NCBI GenBank assembly: GCA_015999985.1
Contig: JAECRA010000034.1
Coordinates: 1-44,816 of the forward strand
DNA from: Comamonadaceae bacterium
Lineage (GTDB): Bacteria > Pseudomonadota > Gammaproteobacteria > Burkholderiales > Burkholderiaceae_C
Length of the DNA: 44,816 bases
Direction of reading: 5' to 3'
Below, in pieces: positions 9,022-17,063 of the stretch (its first letter is position 1; every line of letters begins with the position of its first letter). The position numbers and the translations under genes are program-made. Below the pieces are notes generated by a model, which was not told where the DNA came from, did no database searches, and saw only the letters and a list, made by a program, of their open reading frames with translations.

Positions 9022-9578
9022 TGAAGCTGCTTTCGTCATCGCGGCGGCCCCGTGGGTTCACGGTGATCGAGCTTCTCGTGGTGGTGGCCCTGGTCGCTGT
9101 TCTGGCGGTGGTGGCTACGCCCAGCCTTCGTGCGTTTGCGGCCAATCAAGCCCTGTCTTCCACGGTGTCCGATTTGCTCTCCGCCACCATGACGGCCCGT
9201 GCCACGGCCATCAGCCGTAATCGGCAGACCATCGTCGAGCCCATGGACACCAGTGTGGGTTGGGCTTCAGGCTGGAGGGTGTACGTGGATAAGGATGGCA
9301 GTGGAGATTTCGACGCCACCAAGGACGAGCAGATTTCAGAGAGCAGCGCACTCCCACAAGGCATCGTGCTTTCCTCAGACACGAGCAATTGCACACCCCG
9401 AGATTACTTTGCCTATCGCGCAGACGGATTTCTCAAACAGGATTTGTCCGCTGGGATTGGTAATGGCGGCATTCGATTTCAGTCGGAAGTGACCGCCCGT
9501 GAGCGCTGCGTCGTCATCAACAAGGTCGGTCGCGCACGAATTTGCGGCGCCGGCATCGATGCCTGCTCAACGACTTGA
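9021..9578 (+). CDS. fimT: GspH/FimT-family pseudopilin FimT
   Basis: A 185-residue pseudopilin. Leader SSSRRPRG is followed by FTVIELLVVVALVAVLAVVA, giving PilD cleavage before Phe and Glu5. The conserved FimT/GspH features follow: ATPSLRAF, a helix with SDLLSATMTARATAISRN, and GWASGWRVYVDKDGSGDFD, then a mixed beta domain with cysteine pairs. FimT-type minor pilins of some species bind DNA during natural transformation, a possible role not provable here. The ATG at 9021 shares one base with the pilE stop (TAATG) and has GAGAAGG 10 nt upstream, so the two are translationally coupled. Confidence 0.85.
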   Translation: MKLLSSSRRPRGFTVIELLVVVALVAVLAVVATPSLRAFAANQALSSTVSDLLSATMTARATAISRNRQTIVEPMDTSVGWASGWRVYVDKDGSGDFDATKDEQISESSALPQGIVLSSDTSNCTPRDYFAYRADGFLKQDLSAGIGNGGIRFQSEVTARERCVVINKVGRARICGAGIDACSTT

Positions 9579-9635
9579 GATCCAACACCCCGTGGTGGTG
9601 AGATAGGCTTGTAAACCAGCGACAATGTCGCCTCC

Positions 9636-10718
9636 ATGCAAGTTTTCGTCCGCCAACAACTCAGCCGCTACGCCGAACGTCTCTCGGAACTCGACTTCCT
9701 GCTGTCCCGACAGGACATCATGTCGGACATGCCGGCATTTCTCAAGCTCTCGCGCGAGCACACCGACGTGTCGGCACTGGCCAGCAGGTGGCAGCGCTAC
9801 CAGCAAAGAGAAGCTGATCTGGCCTCGGCCCGGGAAATGCTGGCTGACCCGGACATGGAGGAAATGGCGCAGGAAGAAATTGCGACTTGCGAAGCTGAAA
9901 TGCTGGAGCTGGATGCGGAACTGCAGCGCATGCTGCTGCCCAAGGACCCGCAAGACGCACGGAACGCCTTCATAGAAATTCGTGCCGGTACCGGCGGGGA
10001 CGAATCAGCCCTTTTCGCAGGCGATCTGGCGCGCATGTATACCCGCTATGCAGAGCGCCAAGGCTGGCGCTGCGAGATCATGAGTGAGTCGCCCAGTGAA
10101 ATTGGCGGCTACAAGGAAGTCGTGATCAAGATAGAGGGCGATGGCGCGTATGGCCAGTTGCGCTTTGAATCAGGCGGACACAGGGTGCAACGTGTGCCCG
10201 TGACGGAGACTCAAGGCCGCATTCACACCAGCGCGGCCACGGTGGCGGTGATGCCAGAGCCCGACGCTGCGGAAGCGATTACGCTCAACCCTGCCGATTT
10301 GCGTATAGACACCTTCCGTGCGTCTGGCGCGGGCGGCCAGCACATCAACAAAACCGATTCTGCGGTGCGGGTGGTGCATTTACCTACCGGCATCGTGGCG
10401 GAATGTCAGGATGGGCGCAGCCAGCATGCCAACAAGGCCAAGGCCCTGCAAGTGCTGCAAGCGCGGATCCAGGAAAAGGAGCGCAGCGAGCGCGCTGCCA
10501 AGGAAGCGGCGACGCGCAAAGGCTTGATTGGCTCAGGCGACCGCAGCGACCGCATACGCACCTACAATTTTCCACAGGGGCGGCTCACAGACCACCGGAT
10601 CAACCTCACGCTATACAAGCTTTCCTACATCATGGAAGGCGACTTGACCGAGGTGATCGGCGCACTGCGCGCCGAGCGCGAAGCCGAACAAATGGCAGAG
10701 CTGGAAGTCAACACCTGA
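9636..10718 (+). CDS. prfA: peptide chain release factor 1
   Basis: RF1 recognises UAA and UAG stop codons and triggers peptidyl-tRNA hydrolysis on the ribosome. The 360-residue length is standard. The codon-recognition tripeptide PVT lies at 188-190 within [15 protein letters not shown], and the catalytic GGQ is at 233-235 in [18 protein letters not shown]; the Gln there is the substrate methylated by PrmC, encoded two genes downstream. The ATG at 9636 has no clear Shine-Dalgarno, but the N-terminus aligns with known RF1 proteins. An inverted repeat GCGAC-AAT-GTCGC (9619-9631) lies just upstream. Confidence 0.98.
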   Translation: MQVFVRQQLSRYAERLSELDFLLSRQDIMSDMPAFLKLSREHTDVSALASRWQRYQQREADLASAREMLADPDMEEMAQEEIATCEAEMLELDAELQRMLLPKDPQDARNAFIEIRAGTGGDESALFAGDLARMYTRYAERQGWRCEIMSESPSEIGGYKEVVIKIEGDGAYGQLRFESGGHRVQRVPVTETQGRIHTSAATVAVMPEPDAAEAITLNPADLRIDTFRASGAGGQHINKTDSAVRVVHLPTGIVAECQDGRSQHANKAKALQVLQARIQEKERSERAAKEAATRKGLIGSGDRSDRIRTYNFPQGRLTDHRINLTLYKLSYIMEGDLTEVIGALRAEREAEQMAELEVNT

Positions 10719-10734
10719 ACGAAGGGGCATTTCT

Positions 10735-11100
10735 ATGCAACAACCCAAAGTACCGTTGGCCATTTTGTGCTGCACCGCGATGGCGCTGGCCGGATGCAGC
10801 GGCGGCACGCCCTGGGGCGCGACGCCGCAAAACATACCTTTGCCGCGCCTTGAAAACATCCCCGCCACGCTGGATGCCGGCTCCACAGCTGGCTCGCAGC
10901 GGTTGGCCGAACGCGTTCGCGCCAGTTTGCAGGCCGAGCCTCGCTTGGCGGGCGCCAACCTGCGGGTAGAAGGCCTGGAGGGCGGCGTCATCGTGCTGAG
11001 CGGATCTCTGCCCACCGCAGCTGATCGTGACCTTGCCCGGCAGACGGTGCAGAAGGTTGCTGGTGTGCGAGACGTCGTGGACCGCATGGCCAACCCTTGA
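10735..11100 (+). CDS. BON-domain lipoprotein
   Basis: A 121-residue lipoprotein: hydrophobic signal ending in the lipobox LAGC (Cys20), so it should be lipidated and periplasm-facing. Residues about 50-119 form a BON domain (SQRLAERVRASLQAEPRL...VEGLEGGVIVLSGSLPTAADRDLARQTVQKVAGVRDVVDRM), a phospholipid-contacting fold found in OsmY and DolP-type outer-membrane maintenance proteins. AAGGGG lies upstream of the ATG. It sits between prfA and prmC with a 16-bp gap before it and a stop/start overlap after it, so it is in the same operon; its link to translation termination is positional only. Confidence 0.85.
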   Translation: MQQPKVPLAILCCTAMALAGCSGGTPWGATPQNIPLPRLENIPATLDAGSTAGSQRLAERVRASLQAEPRLAGANLRVEGLEGGVIVLSGSLPTAADRDLARQTVQKVAGVRDVVDRMANP

Positions 11101-11981
11101 CCACACAGCGAATAGTAGAGGCACTGGCGCACGCGCAGGAGCTCGGCATCGCGCGCGAGGACGCGCGCATATTGCTGCTGCACACCTTGGGGCGCCCTCT
11201 GCACGAGCGCGCCTGGCTGCTTGCCCATGACACTGACGCCCTGCCCCCAGAGACTGCAGCTCAATTCCAAGCCTTGCTGGCCCGCAGGATAAATGGCGAA
11301 CCGGTGGCCTATCTCACAGGCCGCAAGCCCTTCTACGGCCTCGACCTGGCCATAGACACGCGCGTGCTGGACCCCCGTGATGACACCGAAACATTGATCG
11401 ATTGGGCGCTATCACTTTGCGCCTATCCTGCTGGACCAGCACCCTTGCGGCTGCTCGACCTGGGTACGGGCAGCGGCGCGATTGCGTTGGCGCTTCGCAG
11501 CCAGCTTCCAGAGGCGGAGATCACTGCGATAGACCGGAGTGAAGACGCGCTTGCCGTGGCCGCGGAAAATGCCCATCGCTTGCGCCTGCCGGTTCGATTT
11601 CTGGCCGGTAGTTGGTTCGCCCCAGTGCCGGACGAACAGTTCAATCTGATCCTGAGCAACCCGCCCTACATCGCAGAGAACGACCCGCATCTGCAAGCCT
11701 TGCAGCACGAACCCAAAGAAGCCCTGGTCAGTGGATCGGACGGACTGGACGACATCCGGCACCTGGTGACCCACGCGGCGTCGCACCTGCTCCCTGGTGG
11801 CTGGCTCTTGATGGAGCATGGCTGGGATCAGGCGAGCGCAGTGCGCGCCTTGCTGATGGACGCCGGTTTCGAACAAGTGCAGTCACGCAGAGACCTTGCA
11901 GGCACCGAGCGCTGCACTGGTGGTTGCATGAGTAGCGCCGGAGACGCTCCCGCTGAATTCACCTCTGCCACGACACGCTGA
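11097..11981 (+). CDS. prmC: release factor glutamine N5-methyltransferase PrmC (HemK)
   Basis: Methylates the GGQ glutamine of RF1/RF2 using S-adenosylmethionine. The 294-residue protein has the N-terminal helical RF-binding domain with GEPVAYLTGRKPFYG (68-82), the SAM-binding motif LLDLGTGSGAIALAL (119-133), and the diagnostic catalytic NPPY at 188-191. Begins at a TTG that overlaps the preceding stop (TTGA), indicating translational coupling with the BON lipoprotein. The C-terminal tail after ERCTGGCM is about 15 residues longer than the conserved core. The grxD that often follows prmC in relatives is not present. Confidence 0.95.
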   Translation: MTTQRIVEALAHAQELGIAREDARILLLHTLGRPLHERAWLLAHDTDALPPETAAQFQALLARRINGEPVAYLTGRKPFYGLDLAIDTRVLDPRDDTETLIDWALSLCAYPAGPAPLRLLDLGTGSGAIALALRSQLPEAEITAIDRSEDALAVAAENAHRLRLPVRFLAGSWFAPVPDEQFNLILSNPPYIAENDPHLQALQHEPKEALVSGSDGLDDIRHLVTHAASHLLPGGWLLMEHGWDQASAVRALLMDAGFEQVQSRRDLAGTERCTGGCMSSAGDAPAEFTSATTR

Positions 11982-12011
11982 CAGCCCGCATTCAAGGCAA
12001 AATAGGCTCCC

Positions 12012-12956
12012 ATGAATGTCCCTCCGCTTCTGGATGCCCGAGGTCTCGTCAAGCGCTACGGCGAAAACCGTGTAGTTGATGGCGTCGATCTTTCCATCGC
12101 GCCCGGCGAGTGCCTGGGCGTGATTGGGCCCAATGGCGCGGGCAAGACGACCACCATCCGCATGTGCCTGGGTCTCACCGGCGTGGATGAGGGCCAGCTG
12201 AACTACTTTACCCAGGCGGATGGCTCTTCATGGGCCATGCCCCAGGACGCGCTTGCGATCAAGGCACGACTGGGCGTGGTGAGTCAGTTCGACTCTCTTG
12301 ACCCTGATTTCACGTGCGCCGAGAACCTGTTTGTCTTTGGCCGCTATTTTGGTCTGGGGCGTGCGGCGCTGGCTGAGCGCGTACCTCAATTGCTCGATTT
12401 CGCGGCGCTCGCACACAAGGCGAATGCCAAACCGGGTGAGCTCTCTGGCGGCATGAAGCGGCGCCTGTCGTTGGCGCGGGCGCTGATCAACAACCCAGAC
12501 CTGCTCTTGCTGGATGAGCCCACCACGGGACTGGATCCGCAAGCACGCCATTTGATGTGGGAGCGGCTGCAGATGCTGCTGCAAAGTGGCAAGTCCATCT
12601 TGCTCACCACCCATTTCATGGACGAGGCCGAACGGCTATGCCACCGCCTGCTGGTACTGGACCATGGCCGCAAGATTGCGGAAGGCCGGCCACGAGAACT
12701 CATTGCAGAGCACCTTGAGCCCGAGGTGGTAGAGGTCTATGGCCAAGGCGCCCTGGAACTTGCCGGTTCGCCCCTGGCGCAGCATGCTGCACGCATGGAG
12801 CGAAGCGGCGAGACACTTTTTTTCTACACCCATCATGCGCGGCCCCTGATTCAGGCGCTTGAGGCCTATCCCCAGTTACGCACGCTGCATAGGCCTGCGA
12901 ATCTGGAAGATCTGTTTCTCAAGTTGACTGGCCGCCAGATCCGGGAGGACGGTTGA
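12012..12956 (+). CDS. ABC-2 type transporter ATP-binding protein (NodI-like)
   Basis: A 314-residue ATPase with Walker A GPNGAGKTT (39-47), Q-loop SQFD, signature LSGGMKRR (144-151), Walker B LLLLDEP (164-170) and the switch histidine in TTHFMDEAERL (H201). The single nucleotide-binding domain plus a C-terminal extension resembles NodI/DrrA-type exporters. It should drive the permease encoded next, exporting an unidentified lipid, glycan or drug-like substrate. NodI annotation reflects family resemblance, not nodulation. Starts 30 nt after prmC, so may be in the same transcript. Confidence 0.93.
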   Translation: MNVPPLLDARGLVKRYGENRVVDGVDLSIAPGECLGVIGPNGAGKTTTIRMCLGLTGVDEGQLNYFTQADGSSWAMPQDALAIKARLGVVSQFDSLDPDFTCAENLFVFGRYFGLGRAALAERVPQLLDFAALAHKANAKPGELSGGMKRRLSLARALINNPDLLLLDEPTTGLDPQARHLMWERLQMLLQSGKSILLTTHFMDEAERLCHRLLVLDHGRKIAEGRPRELIAEHLEPEVVEVYGQGALELAGSPLAQHAARMERSGETLFFYTHHARPLIQALEAYPQLRTLHRPANLEDLFLKLTGRQIREDG

Positions 12957-13756
12957 GCAACGAAACTTCCCCCTGGGCCCCTCCGCGCCTGAGCATGCGC
13001 TGGTGGCCTATTTTTCTGCGTAACCTCCTGGTATGGCGCAAGCTGGCCGTGCCCAGCCTGTTGGCCAACATTGCCGAGCCGCTGATCTGGCTGGTCGCCT
13101 TCGGCTACGGCCTGGGCGCCCTGGTGGGCCAGGTGGAGATTCAAGGGCGGCAGGTGCCCTACATCCTGTTCCTGGCCAGCGGTTCCATCTGCATGAGTGC
13201 CATGAACGCGGCAAGTTTTGAGGCGCTGTATTCGGCCTTTTCTCGAATGCACGTTCAAAAAACCTGGGATGGCATCTTGAATGCCCCCGTGAGGCTGGAC
13301 GACATTGTGCTGGCCGAGATGCTTTGGGCCGGCTTCAAGGCCCTGTTTTCCGTCACTGCCATTTTGTGTGTGATGTTCGCGCTCTCCATCAGCCACAGCC
13401 CCAAGCTGTTGATTGCCTGGCCTGTGCTGCTGGGCGTTGGCATCACCTTCAGTTGCATTGCCTTGATTTTCAATGCGCTGGCCAAAGGCTACGACTTCTT
13501 TACCTATTACTTCACGCTGGGGCTCTCGCCGATGATGTTCCTGTCGGGCGTGTTTTTTCCGCGTGAACAGTTGCCCGAATTCATAAGGGTTGTTGCAGAC
13601 TGGTTACCGCTTTCTGCAGCCATTGATCTGGTACGCCCTCTGTTTCTGGACCAATGGCCTGAGAACGCGTGGCGCCATGCTGCCGTCCTGGTGGTATACA
13701 CCGTCTCAGCGTTCTGGATTGCACTGGCACTGACCCGCAAACGCTTCAAAGGCTAG
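12953..13756 (+). CDS. ABC-2 type transporter permease (NodJ-like)
   Basis: A 267-residue ABC-2 membrane subunit with six hydrophobic segments, for example EPLIWLVAFGYGLGALVG, LLIAWPVLLGVGITFSCIALIFNAL and LGLSPMMFLSGVFFP, the last being the family motif preceding the periplasmic loop PREQLPEFIRVVADWLPLSAAIDLVRPL. It pairs with the upstream ATPase. It initiates at a TTG overlapping the ATPase stop, preceded by the strong site GGGAGGA at 12943-12949, so the two subunits are coupled. Substrate unknown. Confidence 0.92.
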   Translation: MSNETSPWAPPRLSMRWWPIFLRNLLVWRKLAVPSLLANIAEPLIWLVAFGYGLGALVGQVEIQGRQVPYILFLASGSICMSAMNAASFEALYSAFSRMHVQKTWDGILNAPVRLDDIVLAEMLWAGFKALFSVTAILCVMFALSISHSPKLLIAWPVLLGVGITFSCIALIFNALAKGYDFFTYYFTLGLSPMMFLSGVFFPREQLPEFIRVVADWLPLSAAIDLVRPLFLDQWPENAWRHAAVLVVYTVSAFWIALALTRKRFKG

Positions 13757-13758
13757 CC

Positions 13759-13790
13759 TGCGCTTCAGAAGGATCGTCTTCTGTTGCGCA
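13759..13790. terminator. bidirectional terminator candidate
   Basis: A 13-bp inverted repeat with two mismatches: left arm 13759-13771 (TGCGCTTCAGAAG), 6-nt loop GATCGT, right arm 13778-13790 (CTTCTGTTGCGCA). It starts 3 nt after the permease stop codon and lies between it and the convergent FAH-family gene. No T-tract follows. Confidence 0.5.
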
Positions 13791-13802
13791 GACCTCCAGG
13801 GG

Positions 13803-13868
13803 CACACTAACCCTGGCTGCGTCAGATTTGCTGGAAGCGGCTTGCTAACCAGGGCGTGTTCACACTAA
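13803..13868. repeat. short inverted repeat flanked by 8-bp direct repeats
   Basis: CACACTAA occurs at 13803-13810 and again at 13861-13868; just inside lie CCCTGG (13811-13816) and its complement CCAGGG (13849-13854). The second copy overlaps the end of the FAH-family gene. The arrangement looks like a tiny element with target duplication but is short enough to be chance. Confidence 0.35.
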
Positions 13869-14704
13869 ACAACCCGCTGGCGCTGGGTCCCGAGGGGGCC
13901 ACCGTCTAGTGTCATCACGTCGCCGCGCTTGAGGAACACAGGTACCGGTTTGGCACCAAAACCGACGCCTTCCGGTGTACCGGTGATCACCAGGTCTCCG
14001 GGCAGCAAGGTCATGAATTGGCTTAGATAAGACACGATTTCGGCCACCGGAAAAATCATGTCGGCGGTGCTGCTTTGCTGTTTGGTTTGGCCATTGACCG
14101 CAAGCTGGAGCGCAATGTTCTGCGGATCTGGCAATTCGTCGCTGGTCACTAACCAGGGGCCGATGGGACCGAAACCATCAAAACTCTTACCCTTGCTCCA
14201 TTGCCCATTGCGCTTCATCTGCCAATCGCGTTCGGATATGTCATTGGCAAGGACGTAACCCGCGACATGTGAGAGAGCCTGTGCGACGGGGACTTTCCTG
14301 GCTTGCGTGCCGATCACGAAGCCGAGCTCAATCTCCCAGTCCCCGGCCTCAGAGTTTTCGGGGAGTTCGACGTCATCGTTCGGGCCTGCAATGCACGTGA
14401 TCGCCTTGGAAAAAACGACAGGCTCTTTTGGGATCTCCAAACCTGACTCTTCCGCATGCTTGCGGTAGTTCAAGCCAATAGCGACGAACTGCCTAACACC
14501 GGCGATAGGCGCACCTAGCCGCGTGCCTTCGGGCACCATCGGCATGCGCGACAAATCGATGGCAGCCAAGGCCTGCAGCTTGGCGGGTGCCATCCAGTCG
14601 GGGGTGAATTCAGGGATCAAAAGCGACAAGTCGCGGAATTTTCCGTCGGCATCAAGTGCCCCGGGCTTTTCCTGGCCTGCGGGTCCATGGCGTAGCAGCT
14701 TCAC
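13865..14704 (-). CDS. fumarylacetoacetate hydrolase (FAH)-family enzyme
   Basis: A 279-residue member of the FAH superfamily, the size of acylpyruvate hydrolases, ureidoglycolate lyases and HpcE-type decarboxylases. Core features are VAIGLNYRKHAEESG near residue 73, the acidic metal site DWEIELGFVIG, and LLPGDLVITGTPEGVGFG near the C-terminus. The family cleaves or decarboxylates 2-oxo/2-hydroxy acids with a Mg2+ or Mn2+ ion. Last gene of a minus-strand cluster after a ring-cleavage dioxygenase, C-C hydrolase and Bug protein, so it probably handles the dienoate or acylpyruvate product. The start is GTG at 14704 with AGGAA 6 nt upstream. True FahA (about 420 residues) is excluded by length. 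Confidence 0.88.
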   Translation of the reverse strand: MKLLRHGPAGQEKPGALDADGKFRDLSLLIPEFTPDWMAPAKLQALAAIDLSRMPMVPEGTRLGAPIAGVRQFVAIGLNYRKHAEESGLEIPKEPVVFSKAITCIAGPNDDVELPENSEAGDWEIELGFVIGTQARKVPVAQALSHVAGYVLANDISERDWQMKRNGQWSKGKSFDGFGPIGPWLVTSDELPDPQNIALQLAVNGQTKQQSSTADMIFPVAEIVSYLSQFMTLLPGDLVITGTPEGVGFGAKPVPVFLKRGDVMTLDGGPLGTQRQRVV

Positions 14705-14976
14705 TGGGTGTTCCTGGAGTTAAGTAGCGAATGTGGAAGAGAAAAATGTCTTGGCTTGCAAGTCTGTTGGCGAGGGCGGCTGATGGCTGATGGCTGGTGG
14801 ACTCGATGCGTATGAGGGGAAAATCGAGGAAGCTTCTCACTCTGCCCGAACGGTTTTTGCTGGTTCGAATGCCACTTTCCGCTTGACCAAAACCATAGAA
14901 CCTCAGCCCGAACGGGGGTCTTTATTCAACCGCTCGGATCAAGGATCAACGGTGGAGGACTGAGACCATGCCACCA
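14705..14976. other. intergenic gap with a 7-bp tandem repeat
   Basis: No gene is supported here between the Bug and FAH genes on the minus strand. It holds three 7-mers GGCTGAT, GGCTGAT, GGCTGGT (14778-14798) and, near 14904-14918, CTCAGCCCGAACGG, which matches half of a common intergenic repeat also seen near 22405. The FAH gene may therefore have its own promoter. Confidence 0.5.
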
Positions 14977-15972
14977 TCAATCTTCGCGCTCGATATTGCG
15001 CAACTTCACCACGCGCGTCCAACGGTCGATCTCCCGCTGAACGCGCGAGCGCATTTCTTCGGGTGAAGAAGGTGCGGGTACACCGCCCAGTTGCGCAAAA
15101 CGCTCGGCGGTCGCCGGCTCAGCAAGCACTGCACGCAACTCAGTATTGAGCCGGTCAACAACGGCCCGCGGCGTGCCGGGCGAGACCACCAGTCCCAGCC
15201 ACGAAGTGGGATCAACGCCGGGCAGTGATTCCGAGATCGTCGGCACATTGGGAAAGTCCTTGAGGCGCTGCGAAGATGACACAGCAAGCGGCCGTACCTG
15301 GCCATTCTTGAAGTTGACATTCAGGAAGGTCATGGTCTCGATGAACACATCAAGCCGCCCGCCAAGCAACTCTGTGTACGCCGGCGCCGCGCCCTTGAAC
15401 GGCACATGAATCATCTCCGTGCCAGACTCAATCTTGATCCACTCGCCGAGCAGATGATGAAGGCTGCCTATGCCAGCCGAGGACATGCTGAGCTTGCCCG
15501 GCTCCGCCTTGGCACGCGCCAGCAAATCCGCAAATGACTTGATGGGTGAATCCGGCCTGACGCCAATGGCCATCGGGTATTCGATGATCGTCGACACCAT
15601 GCCGAAATCGTTCACCGGGTGGTAAGGCAGCTTTTTCTTCATCGCCGCAGATGTAGGATGCCCCCCGGTGAGCAACACCATGGTGTAGCCATCCGGCGGA
15701 GCCTTGGAGACGGCATCTTGCGCAATGATGCCAGTAGCCCCCAATCGTTGCTCAACCATGATGGGCTGTCCAAGCCGCTCACTCAGTTTCTGCGCCACAA
15801 ACCGGCTGATGAGATCAGCGCTACCGCCCGGCGTGAACCCGACGAGAAATTTGATGGGTTTGGACGGGTAGTCCTGGGCCGCTGCAGGCACGCCTGCCAG
15901 CAGGCCGAAAAGTCCCGTGCAAACCACCAGTGCGGTGAGAGCCAGGTGCCGACGGCGTGCGCGTGTATTCAT
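14977..15972 (-). CDS. Bug-family (TctC-type) periplasmic substrate-binding protein
   Basis: A 331-residue tripartite-tricarboxylate-transporter receptor. The signal peptide has a basic N-terminus NTRARRRH, hydrophobic core and AAA-type cleavage near GVPAAAQ. Mature protein starts DYPSKPIKFLVGFTPGGSADLISR, the hallmark Bug start, followed by GANG-like RLGATGIIAQDAVSKAPPDGYTM and the VPFKGAAPAYTELLGGRLDVF segment. It should deliver a carboxylate-type ligand to a TctAB membrane pair, which is absent from this window. AGGAG lies upstream of the ATG. Embedded in the meta-cleavage cluster between C-C hydrolase and FAH genes; the ligand is probably an aromatic acid feeding that pathway (inference). 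Confidence 0.93.
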   Translation of the reverse strand: MNTRARRRHLALTALVVCTGLFGLLAGVPAAAQDYPSKPIKFLVGFTPGGSADLISRFVAQKLSERLGQPIMVEQRLGATGIIAQDAVSKAPPDGYTMVLLTGGHPTSAAMKKKLPYHPVNDFGMVSTIIEYPMAIGVRPDSPIKSFADLLARAKAEPGKLSMSSAGIGSLHHLLGEWIKIESGTEMIHVPFKGAAPAYTELLGGRLDVFIETMTFLNVNFKNGQVRPLAVSSSQRLKDFPNVPTISESLPGVDPTSWLGLVVSPGTPRAVVDRLNTELRAVLAEPATAERFAQLGGVPAPSSPEEMRSRVQREIDRWTRVVKLRNIERED

Positions 15973-16056
15973 GATTTGTCTCCTGTTGAACTATGTGCCT
16001 TCTGAGAGGCATCTGACGTGGTCTACATTGCAGTGCGGGGCAGCCCAGTGAGTGAA

Positions 16057-16968
16057 TCACCGAACTGTGCGTTGCAGAAAATCCAGCCCCGCGCGGTTGA
16101 ATTCCTGCGGCGACTCAAACTGGGACCAGTGAGAAGAACGGTGAACTTCCACGTACTCCACCTGCGGAATCAGTTCTGCAACACGTTGCGCGGTTTCAAG
16201 AAAAATGTCTTGGTGGTCCACTGCGCCTATCACCAGCGTGGGCGCTTGCAGGCTGCGCCATTCGCTCTCTGCAATCATGTTGCGTGCCCGAACGTCGGGT
16301 TCCTGCAAGCACAGAATATGTTCCATGGCGCGGCGCATGCCGGGCTGGCTGTAGACCGCTTGCCTGACACCGACAAAGTCGTCTATGCGGTTGTGTTCTT
16401 CAAGAATGAGGCCCTTGAACACGGCGCTGACATTCTCCCAGCTGGGGTCGTCCACCGCCTTGAAACGCGCGCCCTTGATGTCTGCCGACGTTTGTGCATC
16501 GGTCAGCAGCCCGGCCGCAGAAACCAGCATCAGGCTCTGCGTTTTCTCCGGGTGCGTCAAGGCAAATCGAACTGCAACCCACGCACCAAGCGACACGCCG
16601 ATGATGGACGCTTTGTCTATGCCTACCGCCTGCATGAAGTTGCGCACGTGTTCGACATACACCGGGATCTCGTAATCGATGTCCGGCTTGCTGCTGAAAC
16701 CTGCGCCTACTGTGTCGAAGGCGTAGCAGTTGTAGCGCTTGGAGAAAGCCGCCAGATTGGCACAAAAGCACTCCCAGCTACCACCCGTGCCGTGCACCAT
16801 CAGAAGTGGCGGACCATCCGCGGGGCCCGCTTGAACATAGCGTGTACTGACGCCACCCGCATCCACCCACCCCTGGCGGAAAGAGGTTTCGCGCAGCTCG
16901 GACCAGACGCTGCGAAACGCTGGAGGTATTGTGGCGGCGGGTGCTTCGGTTTTCATTTCGGTGTTCAT
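16057..16968 (-). CDS. alpha/beta hydrolase, probable meta-cleavage product (C-C) hydrolase
   Basis: A 303-residue alpha/beta-fold hydrolase. Visible elements are the oxyanion region HGTGGSWECF (about 59-68), nucleophile elbow GVSLGAW with Ser126, an acidic residue in LVIGAVDHQDI and the histidine in SSHWSQFESP, which matches the GHW.q.E.P signature of MhpC/BphD-type enzymes. These hydrolyse the C-C bond of ring-cleavage products such as 2-hydroxy-6-oxo-dienoates. The gene follows the extradiol dioxygenase across a 94-bp gap that contains a long hairpin. Start at the ATG 16968 is tentative since no ribosome binding site is obvious; a TTG at 17007 and an ATG at 16956 are alternatives. Confidence 0.87.
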   Translation of the reverse strand: MNTEMKTEAPAATIPPAFRSVWSELRETSFRQGWVDAGGVSTRYVQAGPADGPPLLMVHGTGGSWECFCANLAAFSKRYNCYAFDTVGAGFSSKPDIDYEIPVYVEHVRNFMQAVGIDKASIIGVSLGAWVAVRFALTHPEKTQSLMLVSAAGLLTDAQTSADIKGARFKAVDDPSWENVSAVFKGLILEEHNRIDDFVGVRQAVYSQPGMRRAMEHILCLQEPDVRARNMIAESEWRSLQAPTLVIGAVDHQDIFLETAQRVAELIPQVEYVEVHRSSHWSQFESPQEFNRAGLDFLQRTVR

Positions 16969-17014
16969 GGTTCGTGGGGGTTGGGTGTACGAGGAAATTC
17001 CTGCCAAAGGTCTC

Positions 17015-17063
17015 AGAAGGTGTGAATGAATCCGGCGGGTCGAGGGATTCGTTCACACCTTCT
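17015..17063 (-). other. strong intercistronic hairpin between dioxygenase and hydrolase genes
   Basis: Nearly perfect 19-bp inverted repeat: AGAAGGTGTGAATGAATCC (17015-17033), 11-nt loop (17034-17044), GGATTCGTTCACACCTTCT (17045-17063), with one G-T type mismatch. It begins exactly at the stop codon of the upstream dioxygenase gene on the minus strand and ends about 45 nt before the hydrolase start. No U-tract follows, so differential mRNA stability or partial termination is more likely than full termination. Confidence 0.8.

Noticed and set aside
12012-13756. True nodulation genes nodI/nodJ
   Set aside because: NodIJ-like family resemblance is common in Betaproteobacteria; no other nod genes or nod boxes visible.
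16018-17025. 335-residue open frame antisense to the C-C hydrolase
   Set aside because: No motif; mirrored by intact hydrolase motifs on the other strand.
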